The position numbers and the translations under genes were made by a program. From the NCBI RefSeq assembly GCF_027594825.1, contig NZ_CP088930.1, forward strand, positions 3,347,019 through 3,411,018: a stretch of 64,000 nucleotides of DNA, written 5' to 3'. This DNA is from Serratia liquefaciens. GTDB lineage: Bacteria; Pseudomonadota; Gammaproteobacteria; Enterobacterales; Enterobacteriaceae. A model generated the notes under the pieces. That model did no database searches, was not told where the DNA came from, and was given only the letters and a program-made list of their open reading frames with translations. Below, piece by piece: positions 49,546 through 58,196 of the stretch (the first letter of the stretch is position 1; every line of letters begins with the position of its first letter).

Positions 49546-51708
49546 TTAATGACTCATGACGTAACCGTAAGCACGGTTCCAGCCGTCTTCATCTTTCTGG
49601 ATATAAACACCCTGCAATTCCGGTGCAAAACCAGGAAGTAAATTAATACCCTCTTCCAGTGCCAGGAAATAACGCTGTGCCGCACCGCCCCATATTTCCC
49701 CAGGGACCACACATAAAACTCCCGGTGGATAAGGTAATGCTCCTTCGGCCGCAATACGGCCTTCCGCCTTGGCCAGAGAAACCAGTTCAATATTACCGCG
49801 GACAAATTCCGTGTTGGCATCTTGTGGATTCATGGCAATGCGAGGGAAATAATTTTTACGGAACATCTCTTTTTGCAGTTCTTTAACGTCGTAACTGACA
49901 TAAAGATCGTGCATCTCCTGGCAAAGCTGACGCAGGGTATAATTCTTGTAGCGTTGCTCATTGCTTTTATATACCGCGGGCAGGACTTCACTGAGTAATG
50001 AATCCTGTTCGATGTGTTTTTCAAAGCGGGCAATCAGCGCCACCAGATGCTGCATCTTGGCGATGTCTTCGGCCGGCGTAAGCAGGAACAGGATCGAGTT
50101 GAGATCGCATTTTTCCGGTACGATGCCGTTTTCGCGCAGATAGTTGGCCAAAATGGTCGCCGGAATGCCGAAGTCGCTGTAGTTGCCGCTCGCCGTGTCT
50201 ATGCCCGGCGTGGTGAGCAACAGCTTGCACGGGTCGACAAAATACTGCGATTCCGCATAGCCTTCAAAGGCATGCCATTTCTCGCCTGGCACAAAGTTGA
50301 AGAAGCGCAAATCGTTGGCCATCGTTTCGGTGTCATAAGACTGCCAGGGCTTGCCGTCGATCTGGTCCGGGACAAAGGGTTTGATTAACTGACAGGTTTC
50401 CAGCAGCATCTTGCGAGCTTCAATCCCTACGCGAACGCACTCCTTCCACAGGCGCTGGCCGCTTTTCCCTTCGTGCATTTTGGCATTGACGTCCAGGGCA
50501 GCAAACAGCGGATAGAACGGGCTGGTGGAAGCATGCAACATAAAAGCGTTATTGAAGCGCTTATGGTTGCAATAGCGACTTTGCCCTTTGATATGTTTGT
50601 CTTTTTTATGGATTTGCGAGGTTTGCGAGAAGCCGGCCTGCTGTTTGTGAACGGACTGGGTAACAATGATCCCCGGGTCGTTTTCATTCAGGTCGAGCAG
50701 TAAAGGCGAACAATCTTTCATCATTGGGATGAATTGTTCATAGCCCACCCAGGCGGAGTCAAACAGGATGTAATCGCACAGGTGCCCAATCTTGTCGACC
50801 ACCTGGCGAGCATTGTAAATGGTGCCGTCGTAGGTGCCTAACTGGATGATTGCCAGACGGAAAGGTCGGGCTTCATTGGCGCGTTCCGGTGCCACTTCGC
50901 GGATTTGCTGACGCAAGTAACGTTCATCGAAGCAGTGGGCATCAATACCGCCGATAAAGCCAAATGGATTGCGGGCGGTCTCCAGATAGACCGGCGTTGC
51001 GCCAGCCTGAATCAATGCGCCGTGGTGATTGGATTTATGGTTATTGCGGTCGAACAACACCAAATCGCCGCGGGTGAGCAGGGCATTGGTCGCGACTTTA
51101 TTTGATGCAGAGGTCCCATTCAGCACGAAATAGGTCTTATCGGCGTTAAACACCTTGGCCGCGTGTTGCTGCGCGGCACAGGGAGCCCCCTCGTGGATCA
51201 ATAAATCGCCCAGTTTGACGTCCGCGTTGCACATATCGGAACGGAACAGCGTCTCGCCATAGAAATCAAAGAACTGACGTCCGGCCGGATGTTTACGGAA
51301 GAATTCACCGCCCTGATGGCCCGGGCAGGCAAAGGTGGCGTTGCCCATTTCGACATACTGCGTCAGCGTGTTGAAGAACGGTGGCAGCAGATCTTTTTCA
51401 TATTTTACCGCCGCGGCCTCCAACTGCTTGCCGTAGAACTGGGTGTTTTTCCCGCAGAGTTCAAATACCCCGTGCAGCGCCGGCAATACGGCGTTGTCCA
51501 ACTCTTCTTCGCAGCAAACCGCCACAAACAGCGGGATGTTCAACCCGATCTCTTCGAGATGCGTCACCATGCCCTGTGCAACGTCGTCAACGGACAGCAC
51601 AATGGCGGCGACATCGTTGAAATCGCTTTGGTGCACATCAACAATTTCACGTTCAGTTTCAAAACAGCCTAGTGTTTTTTCATTAGCGGCAATTTTTAGC
51701 TTTTTCAT
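49546..51708 (-). CDS. speF: Inducible ornithine decarboxylase SpeF
   Basis: About 720 residues, wing, PLP-binding and C-terminal domains. The PLP lysine is in TQSVHKQQAGFSQT at about 355. Aligned with E. coli SpeF over its whole length, including CPGHQGGEFFRKHPAG and WVGYEQFIPMM. It decarboxylates ornithine to putrescine and consumes a proton. Two ATGs exist, 51717 and 51708; the later (MKKLKIAA) matches the family start. Expression should depend on the speFL leader peptide about 270 bases upstream. Confidence 0.97.
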   Translation of the reverse strand: MKKLKIAANEKTLGCFETEREIVDVHQSDFNDVAAIVLSVDDVAQGMVTHLEEIGLNIPLFVAVCCEEELDNAVLPALHGVFELCGKNTQFYGKQLEAAAVKYEKDLLPPFFNTLTQYVEMGNATFACPGHQGGEFFRKHPAGRQFFDFYGETLFRSDMCNADVKLGDLLIHEGAPCAAQQHAAKVFNADKTYFVLNGTSASNKVATNALLTRGDLVLFDRNNHKSNHHGALIQAGATPVYLETARNPFGFIGGIDAHCFDERYLRQQIREVAPERANEARPFRLAIIQLGTYDGTIYNARQVVDKIGHLCDYILFDSAWVGYEQFIPMMKDCSPLLLDLNENDPGIIVTQSVHKQQAGFSQTSQIHKKDKHIKGQSRYCNHKRFNNAFMLHASTSPFYPLFAALDVNAKMHEGKSGQRLWKECVRVGIEARKMLLETCQLIKPFVPDQIDGKPWQSYDTETMANDLRFFNFVPGEKWHAFEGYAESQYFVDPCKLLLTTPGIDTASGNYSDFGIPATILANYLRENGIVPEKCDLNSILFLLTPAEDIAKMQHLVALIARFEKHIEQDSLLSEVLPAVYKSNEQRYKNYTLRQLCQEMHDLYVSYDVKELQKEMFRKNYFPRIAMNPQDANTEFVRGNIELVSLAKAEGRIAAEGALPYPPGVLCVVPGEIWGGAAQRYFLALEEGINLLPGFAPELQGVYIQKDEDGWNRAYGYVMSH

Positions 51709-51717
51709 TTTTCTCAT

Positions 51718-51977
51718 TCTTCAGGCAACGGTATTCCATCAGCAAATAATAAAATTTGCCGTTAATACCTTATGAAAATAAAGGTGTGCGAGAACCTGGC
51801 ATGCCGAAAGGCATTCCTGAGTTCACTCTATTATTTGGGGCGCGGTTCTTATCCAATAAAGATGAATTACGGTATTTTCCCTTGCGTAAGCAACAGAAAT
51901 TTATCTCTGTTGATCAGAGTGAAAAATAAGTCGTAATAATGTCTTGCGTTCGGAATAAGGACGAACGAGGAGGGAGG
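51718..51977 (-). other. speF leader between speFL and speF
   Basis: About 260 bases with no gene. In E. coli and Salmonella this leader carries the region where Rho ends transcription unless ribosomes stalled on speFL block it. AT-rich with short hairpins; I did not fold it. A similar role here is inferred from speFL. Confidence 0.6.
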
Positions 51978-52082
51978 TTATCTGAAGTTAAAGAAGGCGA
52001 AGCTAAAGCAGCTACGATGAGCCATCATCATAATATGGGTAGTGCGCCTGATATGCGCCATTTTTCGGTTGTTGTTTTCCAT
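51978..52082 (-). CDS. speFL: SpeFL, ornithine-sensing leader peptide of speF
   Basis: A 34-codon frame, too short for usual gene callers. It starts MENNNRKMAHIRRTTHIM and ends FAFFNFR before TAA. E. coli/Salmonella SpeFL is also 34 residues, starting MENNSRTMPHIRRTTHIM and ending ..FNAR; the HIRRTTH core (10-16) is identical. That peptide stalls the ribosome at its stop codon when ornithine is bound, which blocks Rho and lets speF be made. AAGGTGG with 8-base spacing precedes the ATG. It lies in the correct orientation 270 bases upstream of speF. Differences from E. coli: K19M, F20M, N24S, S25C, D27S, H29A, A33F. Confidence 0.93.
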   Translation of the reverse strand: MENNNRKMAHIRRTTHIMMMAHRSCFSFAFFNFR

Positions 52083-52514
52083 TTCTAATCCACCTTGGTG
52101 CGTGAAAAGATGGCGCTATTTTAACGCAGGCTTGGCCAAAATATGTGATGCGCGTCACGCATATGCAGCTTTAAGTAAATAATTATTCACTTCTTATGCA
52201 TTGAAGTGAATAAAAATACCGCGAAAGAGTTATTACGTATGTAAATAGATTGATAACAAACAGCCCATTTGGTGACCTGATTTTCCCTGACCTGGAGAAA
52301 GGGCAAAAAAAATTGCGTTTAAGAAGGACATATACAGTGCAATTGAAGTGAGTTTGTTTTTATTATGTTATAAGTCCATACATTGACATTTTGCATATAA
52401 ATTCACTTTATTTGGGTGTTTATTCTTTTTTCATTTTTTCCGGCATTGTTGTTATTTGTGACCCGCCTCAACAACACGGGTTAAGATGAAGCAAGCTAAA
52501 GGGGAGAATTCACA
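52083..52514. other. Divergent promoter region of speFL-speF-potE and yhbP
   Basis: About 430 AT-rich bases with no gene I can support. It must contain the promoter of the long speF leader on the minus strand and the yhbP promoter on the plus strand. A CRP-like site is at 52144-52159. Confidence 0.55.
52144..52159. promoter_or_regulatory. CRP-like site upstream of speFL
   Basis: TGTGA-TGCGCG-TCACG, nine of ten consensus bases of TGTGA-N6-TCACA. It lies about 62 bases before speFL. Binding by CRP is an inference. Confidence 0.5.
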
Positions 52515-52949
52515 GTGATTATGACCGACGAGCATCAATCTATAGTGCACTTCCTCAGCAAGCAGCACGTACTGACGCTGTGCGCGGGAAACGGTATGGA
52601 CATGTGGTGCGCCAACTGTTTCTACGTGTTTGATGCCGAGCGTATGGCGCTGTGGCTGATGACCGAAACCCACACACGCCACGGCGAGCTGATGCTGCAC
52701 AACGCCAGCGTGGTGGGCACCATAGCGCCGAAACCGAAGACCATCGCCTTGATCCGCGGCATTCAGTATCGGGCGCAAGCGACGATGCTGAACGGTGAGC
52801 AGGAGGCGCTGGCACGGGCACGTTACTGTAAGCGTTTCCCGATAGCCAAAATGATGAAGGCGCCGGTCTGGCAGTTGGATCTGCAGGAGGTGAAGATGAC
52901 GGACAACACCCTCGGTTTCGGTAAAAAGCTTCACTGGGCGCGGGTCTGA
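52515..52949 (+). CDS. yhbP: YhbP, UPF0306 (flavin-binding split-barrel-like) protein
   Basis: 144 residues (E. coli YhbP 147). Conserved segments: [11 protein letters not shown] equivalent [33 protein letters not shown], and the ending [15 protein letters not shown]. Fold is like pyridoxamine-phosphate oxidase-type split barrels; activity is unknown. The start is GTG at 52515 or ATG two codons later; GGGGAG spacing favours GTG. It is followed by yraR 47 bases later. Confidence 0.9.
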   Translation: MIMTDEHQSIVHFLSKQHVLTLCAGNGMDMWCANCFYVFDAERMALWLMTETHTRHGELMLHNASVVGTIAPKPKTIALIRGIQYRAQATMLNGEQEALARARYCKRFPIAKMMKAPVWQLDLQEVKMTDNTLGFGKKLHWARV

Positions 52950-52996
52950 ATACGACAAACTATACTTTTCAGCATCATCAATCGGCGGGAGGGCAT

Positions 52997-53635
52997 ATGG
53001 CCCGGGTATTTATTGTAGGGGCAACTGGGTTGGTGGGTAATGCACTGTTGCATCTGCTGCAGCGTGATCCGCAGGTCACGGCGATCGTGGCGCCAACGCG
53101 CAAGCCACTGCCGCCGCACGAAAAATTAGACAACCCCGTGGGTGATGATTTGTTCGCGCTGCTGACCGGCTGTGAACAGCCGGTCGATAGGGTGTTTTGC
53201 TGCCTGGGGACGACCCGCCGCGAGGCCGGTAGCGACGCTAATTTCCATTACGTCGATTATACCCTGGTGGTGGAAAGTGCGCTGACTGGCCGTCGGTTAG
53301 GGGCGCAGCATTGTCTGGCCGTCAGTGCATTAGGCGCGAACAGGCACTCTACGTTCCTCTATAACCGCACCAAAGGGGAAATGGAGCAGGCGCTGCGTGA
53401 ACAGAGTTGGCCGCGCCTGACGCTGGTGCGGCCATCCATGCTACTGGGGTCACGGCCCTCGCCGCGTTTGCTGGAGCGCCTCACCGCGCCGCTGTTCAAA
53501 TTGCTGCCCGGCAAATGGCGAGCGGTGAGTGCCGAAGACGTGGCGCAAACCCTGCTGGAACAGGCGTTCAGCCCTGGCAACGGCGTTAGGGTGCTGGAAT
53601 CCGATCGGCTGCATTGTTACCGCAGTGCACGCTGA
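52997..53635 (+). CDS. yraR: YraR, NAD(P)-binding Rossmann-fold protein
   Basis: 212 residues, SDR-like atypical family. N-terminal nucleotide motif MARVFIVGATGLVGN (GATGLVG at about 8-14), then CLGTTRREAGSDANFHYVDY, SALGANRHSTFLYNRTKGEME with the Y-x3-K pair. Ortholog of E. coli YraR, also in the yhbPO-yraR cluster (yhbO is absent here). Its last 50 bases overlap convergently with phnP. Confidence 0.92.
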   Translation: MARVFIVGATGLVGNALLHLLQRDPQVTAIVAPTRKPLPPHEKLDNPVGDDLFALLTGCEQPVDRVFCCLGTTRREAGSDANFHYVDYTLVVESALTGRRLGAQHCLAVSALGANRHSTFLYNRTKGEMEQALREQSWPRLTLVRPSMLLGSRPSPRLLERLTAPLFKLLPGKWRAVSAEDVAQTLLEQAFSPGNGVRVLESDRLHCYRSAR

Positions 53636-54368
53636 GATTATCGAACGCCAGCTCCAGGCCAGGCGGCAGTTCATTGTTCGTCAGCCACAAGTCGAGATGA
53701 TGGCTGATGTGCGTCAGCAGCGTACGGCCTGGCTGTAAGCGTTGCTGAATTTCCTGCGCACGGGTCAAGTCGTTGTGGTTGCGCGGTGCCTGCGGCTGAG
53801 GGGGCAGGCTGCAATCGAGCACCAGCAAATCCAACGGCACTCCGCGCAGAAAAGCGTCGGTATCGGGCGGCAGGCCGACGGTATCGGTCAGGTAGGCCAG
53901 CGATGCTCCTGCGGCCTGTATCAGATAGCCCAGCGTGATTTTTGAATGCTGCAGCGGCAACGGGGTGATGCGCAACCCGCCCAGTTCAAGGGGTTCGAAG
54001 GGGGTTAATGGCGGTTGAAACGCCAGAATGCCGGGATGTTTGAACAGGTCATCGCAGCCCTGTTCGTCCGCCGGACCATAGACGGGAATAAAATTTCCGC
54101 ATCCCCAACGCAAAGGAAATAACCCCTGCACGTGATCCATGTGGTAATGTGTCAGTAAAAAACGTTGAATTTCCCCCGCCGAAAAACGCCGTTCCAACGA
54201 CGGTAATCCCGCATCCAGCAAGGTCGTTTCCCCCTGAAATTTGAGCATGGCGCTGCACGGTCGTCGCCGAAAAGCCGGCTCGCGCCGCGCCCGCTGACAG
54301 ACCAGACAATCACAGCCAAACACCGGGATCTGTTGCGCGCCGCCGGTGCCGAGAAACGTCAGTTGCAT
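53586..54368 (-). CDS. phnP: PhnP, phosphoribosyl cyclic phosphodiesterase of the C-P lyase pathway
   Basis: 260 residues, metallo-beta-lactamase fold. The HxHxDH metal motif is LTHYHMDHVQG at about 75-86; a structural zinc site CDCLVC is near the N-terminus (about residues 19-24), typical for PhnP. It opens ribose 1,2-cyclic phosphate 5-phosphate to ribose 1,5-bisphosphate for PhnN. Last gene of the operon, overlapping yraR by 50 bases at the 3' ends. Confidence 0.95.
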   Translation of the reverse strand: MQLTFLGTGGAQQIPVFGCDCLVCQRARREPAFRRRPCSAMLKFQGETTLLDAGLPSLERRFSAGEIQRFLLTHYHMDHVQGLFPLRWGCGNFIPVYGPADEQGCDDLFKHPGILAFQPPLTPFEPLELGGLRITPLPLQHSKITLGYLIQAAGASLAYLTDTVGLPPDTDAFLRGVPLDLLVLDCSLPPQPQAPRNHNDLTRAQEIQQRLQPGRTLLTHISHHLDLWLTNNELPPGLELAFDNLSVHCGNNAADRIPAP

Positions 54369-54382
54369 GTCGTCACTCCCGA

Positions 54383-54985
54383 TTATAAATACTTCTCCGC
54401 GAAGGCATGGATATCACGGAAATCCGCCAACCGCTGTTGCAGCGTCTGGTGGTCCCAGTGCCACCACTGGCTGCGCTCAATGCGTTCGATCAGGGCGTCG
54501 TCGAAACGCATGCCGATCTTTTTGGCCGCTACGCCGGCGACAATCTCATAGGGGGCGACATCTTTGGTGACGACCGCTGCGCTGCCGATAACGGCACCGT
54601 TGCCGATGCTGACGCCGGGCATGACGATGGCGTTATGACCCATCCAGACGTCGTGGCCGATAGTCACATGCTGTTCGCGCCGCCAGTCGAAGAACGCTTC
54701 GTCGTCTTCTCCCAGGTCATAGTCTGAAGCGCGGTAGGTGAAATGGTGTTGGGCGATACGCTGGTAAGTGGGGTGATTGCCAGGATTGATGCGTGCATAA
54801 GAGGCAATCGACACGAATTTGCCGAGGGTGGCGTAAAAAATCTGGTTGTGTCCGGCGGTGTAGGAGTAATCACCCATTTCCACCTCCTCCAGGATCGCAT
54901 CGTCGGCCAGATGCACATACTGGCCTAAGCGGGTGCGGTTAAGCGTCACGTTGTTACCGATTTTCGGCTGTGCGGCATCGTTCAT
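54383..54985 (-). CDS. Phosphonate-operon hexapeptide-repeat acyltransferase
   Basis: 200 residues with left-handed beta-helix hexapeptide repeats (GDYSYTAGHNQIF, IGHDVWMGHNAIVMPGVSIGNGAVIGSAAVVTKDV), a family of CatB-like transferases found inside phosphonate operons. It replaces PhnO (a GNAT) as the acyltransferase in this operon and probably acylates an aminoalkylphosphonate or an intermediate. Overlaps phnN by 4 bases. Confidence 0.88.
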   Translation of the reverse strand: MNDAAQPKIGNNVTLNRTRLGQYVHLADDAILEEVEMGDYSYTAGHNQIFYATLGKFVSIASYARINPGNHPTYQRIAQHHFTYRASDYDLGEDDEAFFDWRREQHVTIGHDVWMGHNAIVMPGVSIGNGAVIGSAAVVTKDVAPYEIVAGVAAKKIGMRFDDALIERIERSQWWHWDHQTLQQRLADFRDIHAFAEKYL

Positions 54986-55551
54986 GGCACGGCATCCTGT
55001 GGTTGTTTTGTCATAGAGGGCAGCAGCGCCAACAGCGCCGCCAGCGTGTCATCAAGGTTGCCGTCGTTATCCAAGCGTCGGCAACCGGCAGGGAGCTTTT
55101 CCTGGTACTCTGCCGCACGCGCCAATCGTTGTTCGATCTGCTCGGCATTTTCGCGTGCGCGGTTTTGCAGCCGCTGGCGGAGAATATGCGTACTGACCTG
55201 CAGGCAAACCGGCAGCAGCTGTGCGCCATAACGCTGCTGCGCCTGTAAAAGGTGAGCGCGCGAGCCATTGACGACGACATCGATCCCCTGCAGCAACCAA
55301 AGATCCACTTCGATCCCAAAAGCGTAATGATGCTGGTGCGCGTGCCAGTCGAGGGCAAACAGGCCTTTGGCGCGGCGGCGCAAGAATTCGGGTTCACTGA
55401 GCGCAATGTGGTTCTCGCAGCTGGCGTCTGCCGGCCGGGTGATATAACGGTGCGCCACCAGCGGCGCACTGTCGGCGTGGGCGCGCAGGGCGGCCAGCAG
55501 GCTGTCTTTCCCGGCCCCGGAAGGCCCCATCAGATAGATAAGCTGCGCCAT
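54982..55551 (-). CDS. phnN: PhnN, ribose 1,5-bisphosphokinase
   Basis: 189 residues from MAQLIYLMGPSGAGKDSLLAAL: P-loop GPSGAGKDS and a guanylate-kinase-like fold, with HRYITRPAD and a lid segment. It makes PRPP from ribose 1,5-bisphosphate, finishing the carbon path of the C-P lyase route. The start shares one base with the phnM stop; the frame upstream of it is phnM sequence. Confidence 0.95.
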   Translation of the reverse strand: MAQLIYLMGPSGAGKDSLLAALRAHADSAPLVAHRYITRPADASCENHIALSEPEFLRRRAKGLFALDWHAHQHHYAFGIEVDLWLLQGIDVVVNGSRAHLLQAQQRYGAQLLPVCLQVSTHILRQRLQNRARENAEQIEQRLARAAEYQEKLPAGCRRLDNDGNLDDTLAALLALLPSMTKQPQDAVP

Positions 55552-56687
55552 CAGAACACCTGCTTGCCCTGGCGCCACACGTTCTGCACGTAGATATGCT
55601 CGCCGTGCGGTCGCGCCAACACCAAATCTGCCCGTAATCCTTCGGCGATGGTCCCGCGATCCTGCAAGTCCAGCGCTTTTGCCGGGTTGCGGGTGATCAT
55701 CTTCACCGCCTGCGGCAAGCCGTAGCCGTTGCGCTCGTCGGCCGCGATACGAAATGCCGCATCCAGCAGGCTGGCCGGGTAATAATCGGAAGACAGAATA
55801 TCCAATACCCCCAACGCCGCCAGATGGTGCGCTGCTACGTTGCCGGAGTGGGAACCGCCGCGCACGATATTCGGCGCCCCCATCAGCACCTGTAATCCTT
55901 GCTGATGCGAGGCCAGGGCTGCGGCTTCGGTGGTGGGGAATTCGGCAATGGCACTGCCCAGCGCACAGGACTCGGTCACGTGTTCGGCGGTCGCGTCGTC
56001 GTGGCTGGCAAGAGAGATCCTGCGTGCCCGGCAGTGAGCGGCGATCGCTTCGCGGTTTGGCGTGGCCCAGCGAGCGGAAAGCCCGATTTGCTGCTCCTCA
56101 AAGTCGCTCATCTGCTGGTCATTGAGGTTGTATTTGCCCTGATAGTATTCGCGGTATTTTTCACGCGAAGCGAACTGTCGCTGGCCCGGCGAATGGTCCA
56201 TCAATGACACCAGGGACACGCCCGGTTTATCCATCAGCTGTTCGAACAGCGGCAGGGTGCTGTCGTGCGGCAGTTCGCAGCGCAGGTGCAACCGGTGTTC
56301 GGCGCGGTTCACCCCCGCACGCTGGCTGTGGATCACCGCGTCGATCATTTTTTGCAGGTTCTCCAACCGGTGACCGCCGTCGCGTACGTCGCCAATGGCG
56401 ACCGCGTCCAGCACGGTGGTGATGCCATTGGCCACCATCAATGCATCATGGCTGCTCATGGCCGAATGGGCCGGCCAGTCGACGTTGGGGCGCGGGGTGA
56501 AAAACTTGTCCAGGTTATCGGTGTGCAATTCGATCAGGCCAGGCAGCAACCAGCCGCCTTCACCGTTCAGTGCCTGGGGTAACTGGCTCGGGGTATCGGC
56601 AAAACTGCGGATCGTGCCGTCGCTGATCTCCAGCGATCCTTCGACAACCTGATCTTCCAGCACCAGCTTCACGTTATTGATGATCAT
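55551..56687 (-). CDS. phnM: PhnM, RPnTP hydrolase (amidohydrolase)
   Basis: 378 residues. Amidohydrolase metal motif LPGLIELHTDNLDK at about 48-61 (HxD form), then HDDATAEH, and a conserved SSDYYPASLLDAAF near residue 300. It removes pyrophosphate from ribose-1-phosphonate triphosphate, giving 5-phosphoribosyl-1-phosphonate for PhnJ. Overlaps by one base with phnL upstream and phnN downstream. Confidence 0.96.
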   Translation of the reverse strand: MIINNVKLVLEDQVVEGSLEISDGTIRSFADTPSQLPQALNGEGGWLLPGLIELHTDNLDKFFTPRPNVDWPAHSAMSSHDALMVANGITTVLDAVAIGDVRDGGHRLENLQKMIDAVIHSQRAGVNRAEHRLHLRCELPHDSTLPLFEQLMDKPGVSLVSLMDHSPGQRQFASREKYREYYQGKYNLNDQQMSDFEEQQIGLSARWATPNREAIAAHCRARRISLASHDDATAEHVTESCALGSAIAEFPTTEAAALASHQQGLQVLMGAPNIVRGGSHSGNVAAHHLAALGVLDILSSDYYPASLLDAAFRIAADERNGYGLPQAVKMITRNPAKALDLQDRGTIAEGLRADLVLARPHGEHIYVQNVWRQGKQVF

Positions 56688-57391
56688 CAGAGGATCTCCA
56701 GCGCCTGTGGCGCCTGCATGTCATATAACCGGTCGGCGACCTGCTGACGGACGCCCTCATCATGAAAAATGCCGACGATAGCCGCACCGCGCCGTTTGGC
56801 CTGTTCGATCAAGGCGACCACCGCCGCACTGTTGCGGCTATCAAGTGACGCCGTGGGTTCGTCCAGCAGCAAAATCGGATAATCGACAATAAAGCCGCGC
56901 GCAATGTTCACCCGCTGTTGCTCACCGCCGGAGAAGGTCGAAGGCGCCAGCTGCCACAGACGCTGCGGCACATTGAGCTGGTTTAGCAAGGTTTCGGCGC
57001 GTTCACGGCATTCGGTGCGATCGGCCCCCTGTTCCAGTAACGGCTGCATGACGACGTCCAGCGCGCTGATACGAGGGATCACTCGCAGGAACTGGCTGAC
57101 CCAGCCAAGGGTATGACGGCGAACCGCCAGAATTTGGCGCGCTTCGGCCTGCACCATGTCCAGCCATTCCCCCTGATGGTTGACCCAGATATGGCCGCTG
57201 TCGGGCAGATAGTTGGCATACAGCGAGCGCAGCAGGGTTGATTTTCCGCTACCGGAATGGCCGTGCAGTACCACGCACTCGCCGCTGCTGACCGTCATGT
57301 TGGCGTCGTGCAACACCGGCAGCCGCGTGCCGTGCTGCTGGTGGAGCACAAAGGTTTTGCTGAGGTGTTCAACCCGGATTTGAATAGTCAT
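56687..57391 (-). CDS. phnL: PhnL, ABC-type ATP-binding protein of C-P lyase
   Basis: 234 residues. Walker [10 protein letters not shown] at about 44-52, signature [15 protein letters not shown], Walker [14 protein letters not shown]. Although ABC-like, PhnK and PhnL work with the C-P lyase core rather than in import. 16 bases after phnK, one base overlap with phnM. Confidence 0.96.
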   Translation of the reverse strand: MTIQIRVEHLSKTFVLHQQHGTRLPVLHDANMTVSSGECVVLHGHSGSGKSTLLRSLYANYLPDSGHIWVNHQGEWLDMVQAEARQILAVRRHTLGWVSQFLRVIPRISALDVVMQPLLEQGADRTECRERAETLLNQLNVPQRLWQLAPSTFSGGEQQRVNIARGFIVDYPILLLDEPTASLDSRNSAAVVALIEQAKRRGAAIVGIFHDEGVRQQVADRLYDMQAPQALEIL

Positions 57392-57407
57392 CTGTTATTA
57401 CCTTGTG

Positions 57408-58196
57408 TTACGACAGCACCGAAGAAACCAGCAGTTGGGTATAAGGATGGTGCGGATCGTCCAGCACCCGGTCGGTCAGGCCGCTTTCCACCACCTCGCC
57501 CTGTTTCATCACCAGCAAGCGGTGCGCCAGCAGGCGCGCCACGCCGAGATCGTGGGTGACAATCACCGCCGCCAACTGCATTTCCACCACCAGGGTGCGC
57601 AGCAGATCGAGCAGCCGCGCCTGCACCGAAACGTCCAGCCCACCGGTGGGTTCGTCCATAAACACCAGCTTCGGGTGGGTCACCAGATTGCGGGCGATCT
57701 GCAAGCGTTGCTGCATACCGCCGGAAAAGGTGGTCGGCAGATCGTCAAGGCGCGACAGCGGGATCTCGACGTCTTCCAGCCACTGTCCGGCCTGACGGCG
57801 GATGTCGCCATAGTGACGCTGGCCGATAGCCATCAGCCGTTCGCCGATGTTGCCGCCGGCGGAAACCTTGGGCCGCAGCCCGTCGAGCGGGTGCTGATGC
57901 ACCACGCCCCAGTCGGTGCGCAGCAGGCGGCGGCGATCGCTCTCCGCCATCGCATACAAATCATGCTGTTGTCCGGCCTGCGGACGGTAGAGGATCTGCC
58001 CTTGCTGCGGCGCCAGTCGCGCAGAGATCGACTTCAGCAGGGTGGTTTTGCCGGAGCCGGATTCGCCGACGATACCCAGCACTTCACCGGGGTAGATATC
58101 GAAAGACACGTCGCTAAAGCCTTTGCCCGGCGCGTACAGGTGGGTCAGGTTAGCCACCGACAGCAGCGGCGTGGTGCTCAGAGGGGTGGAAGTCAT
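57408..58196 (-). CDS. phnK: PhnK, ABC-type ATP-binding protein of C-P lyase
   Basis: 262 residues. Walker A GIVGESGSGKTTLLK at about 41-55, signature TFSGGMQQRLQIARNL, Walker B LVFMDEPTGGLDVS. In E. coli PhnK binds the PhnGHIJ core complex. One base overlap with the phnJ stop. Confidence 0.96.
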   Translation of the reverse strand: MTSTPLSTTPLLSVANLTHLYAPGKGFSDVSFDIYPGEVLGIVGESGSGKTTLLKSISARLAPQQGQILYRPQAGQQHDLYAMAESDRRRLLRTDWGVVHQHPLDGLRPKVSAGGNIGERLMAIGQRHYGDIRRQAGQWLEDVEIPLSRLDDLPTTFSGGMQQRLQIARNLVTHPKLVFMDEPTGGLDVSVQARLLDLLRTLVVEMQLAAVIVTHDLGVARLLAHRLLVMKQGEVVESGLTDRVLDDPHHPYTQLLVSSVLS

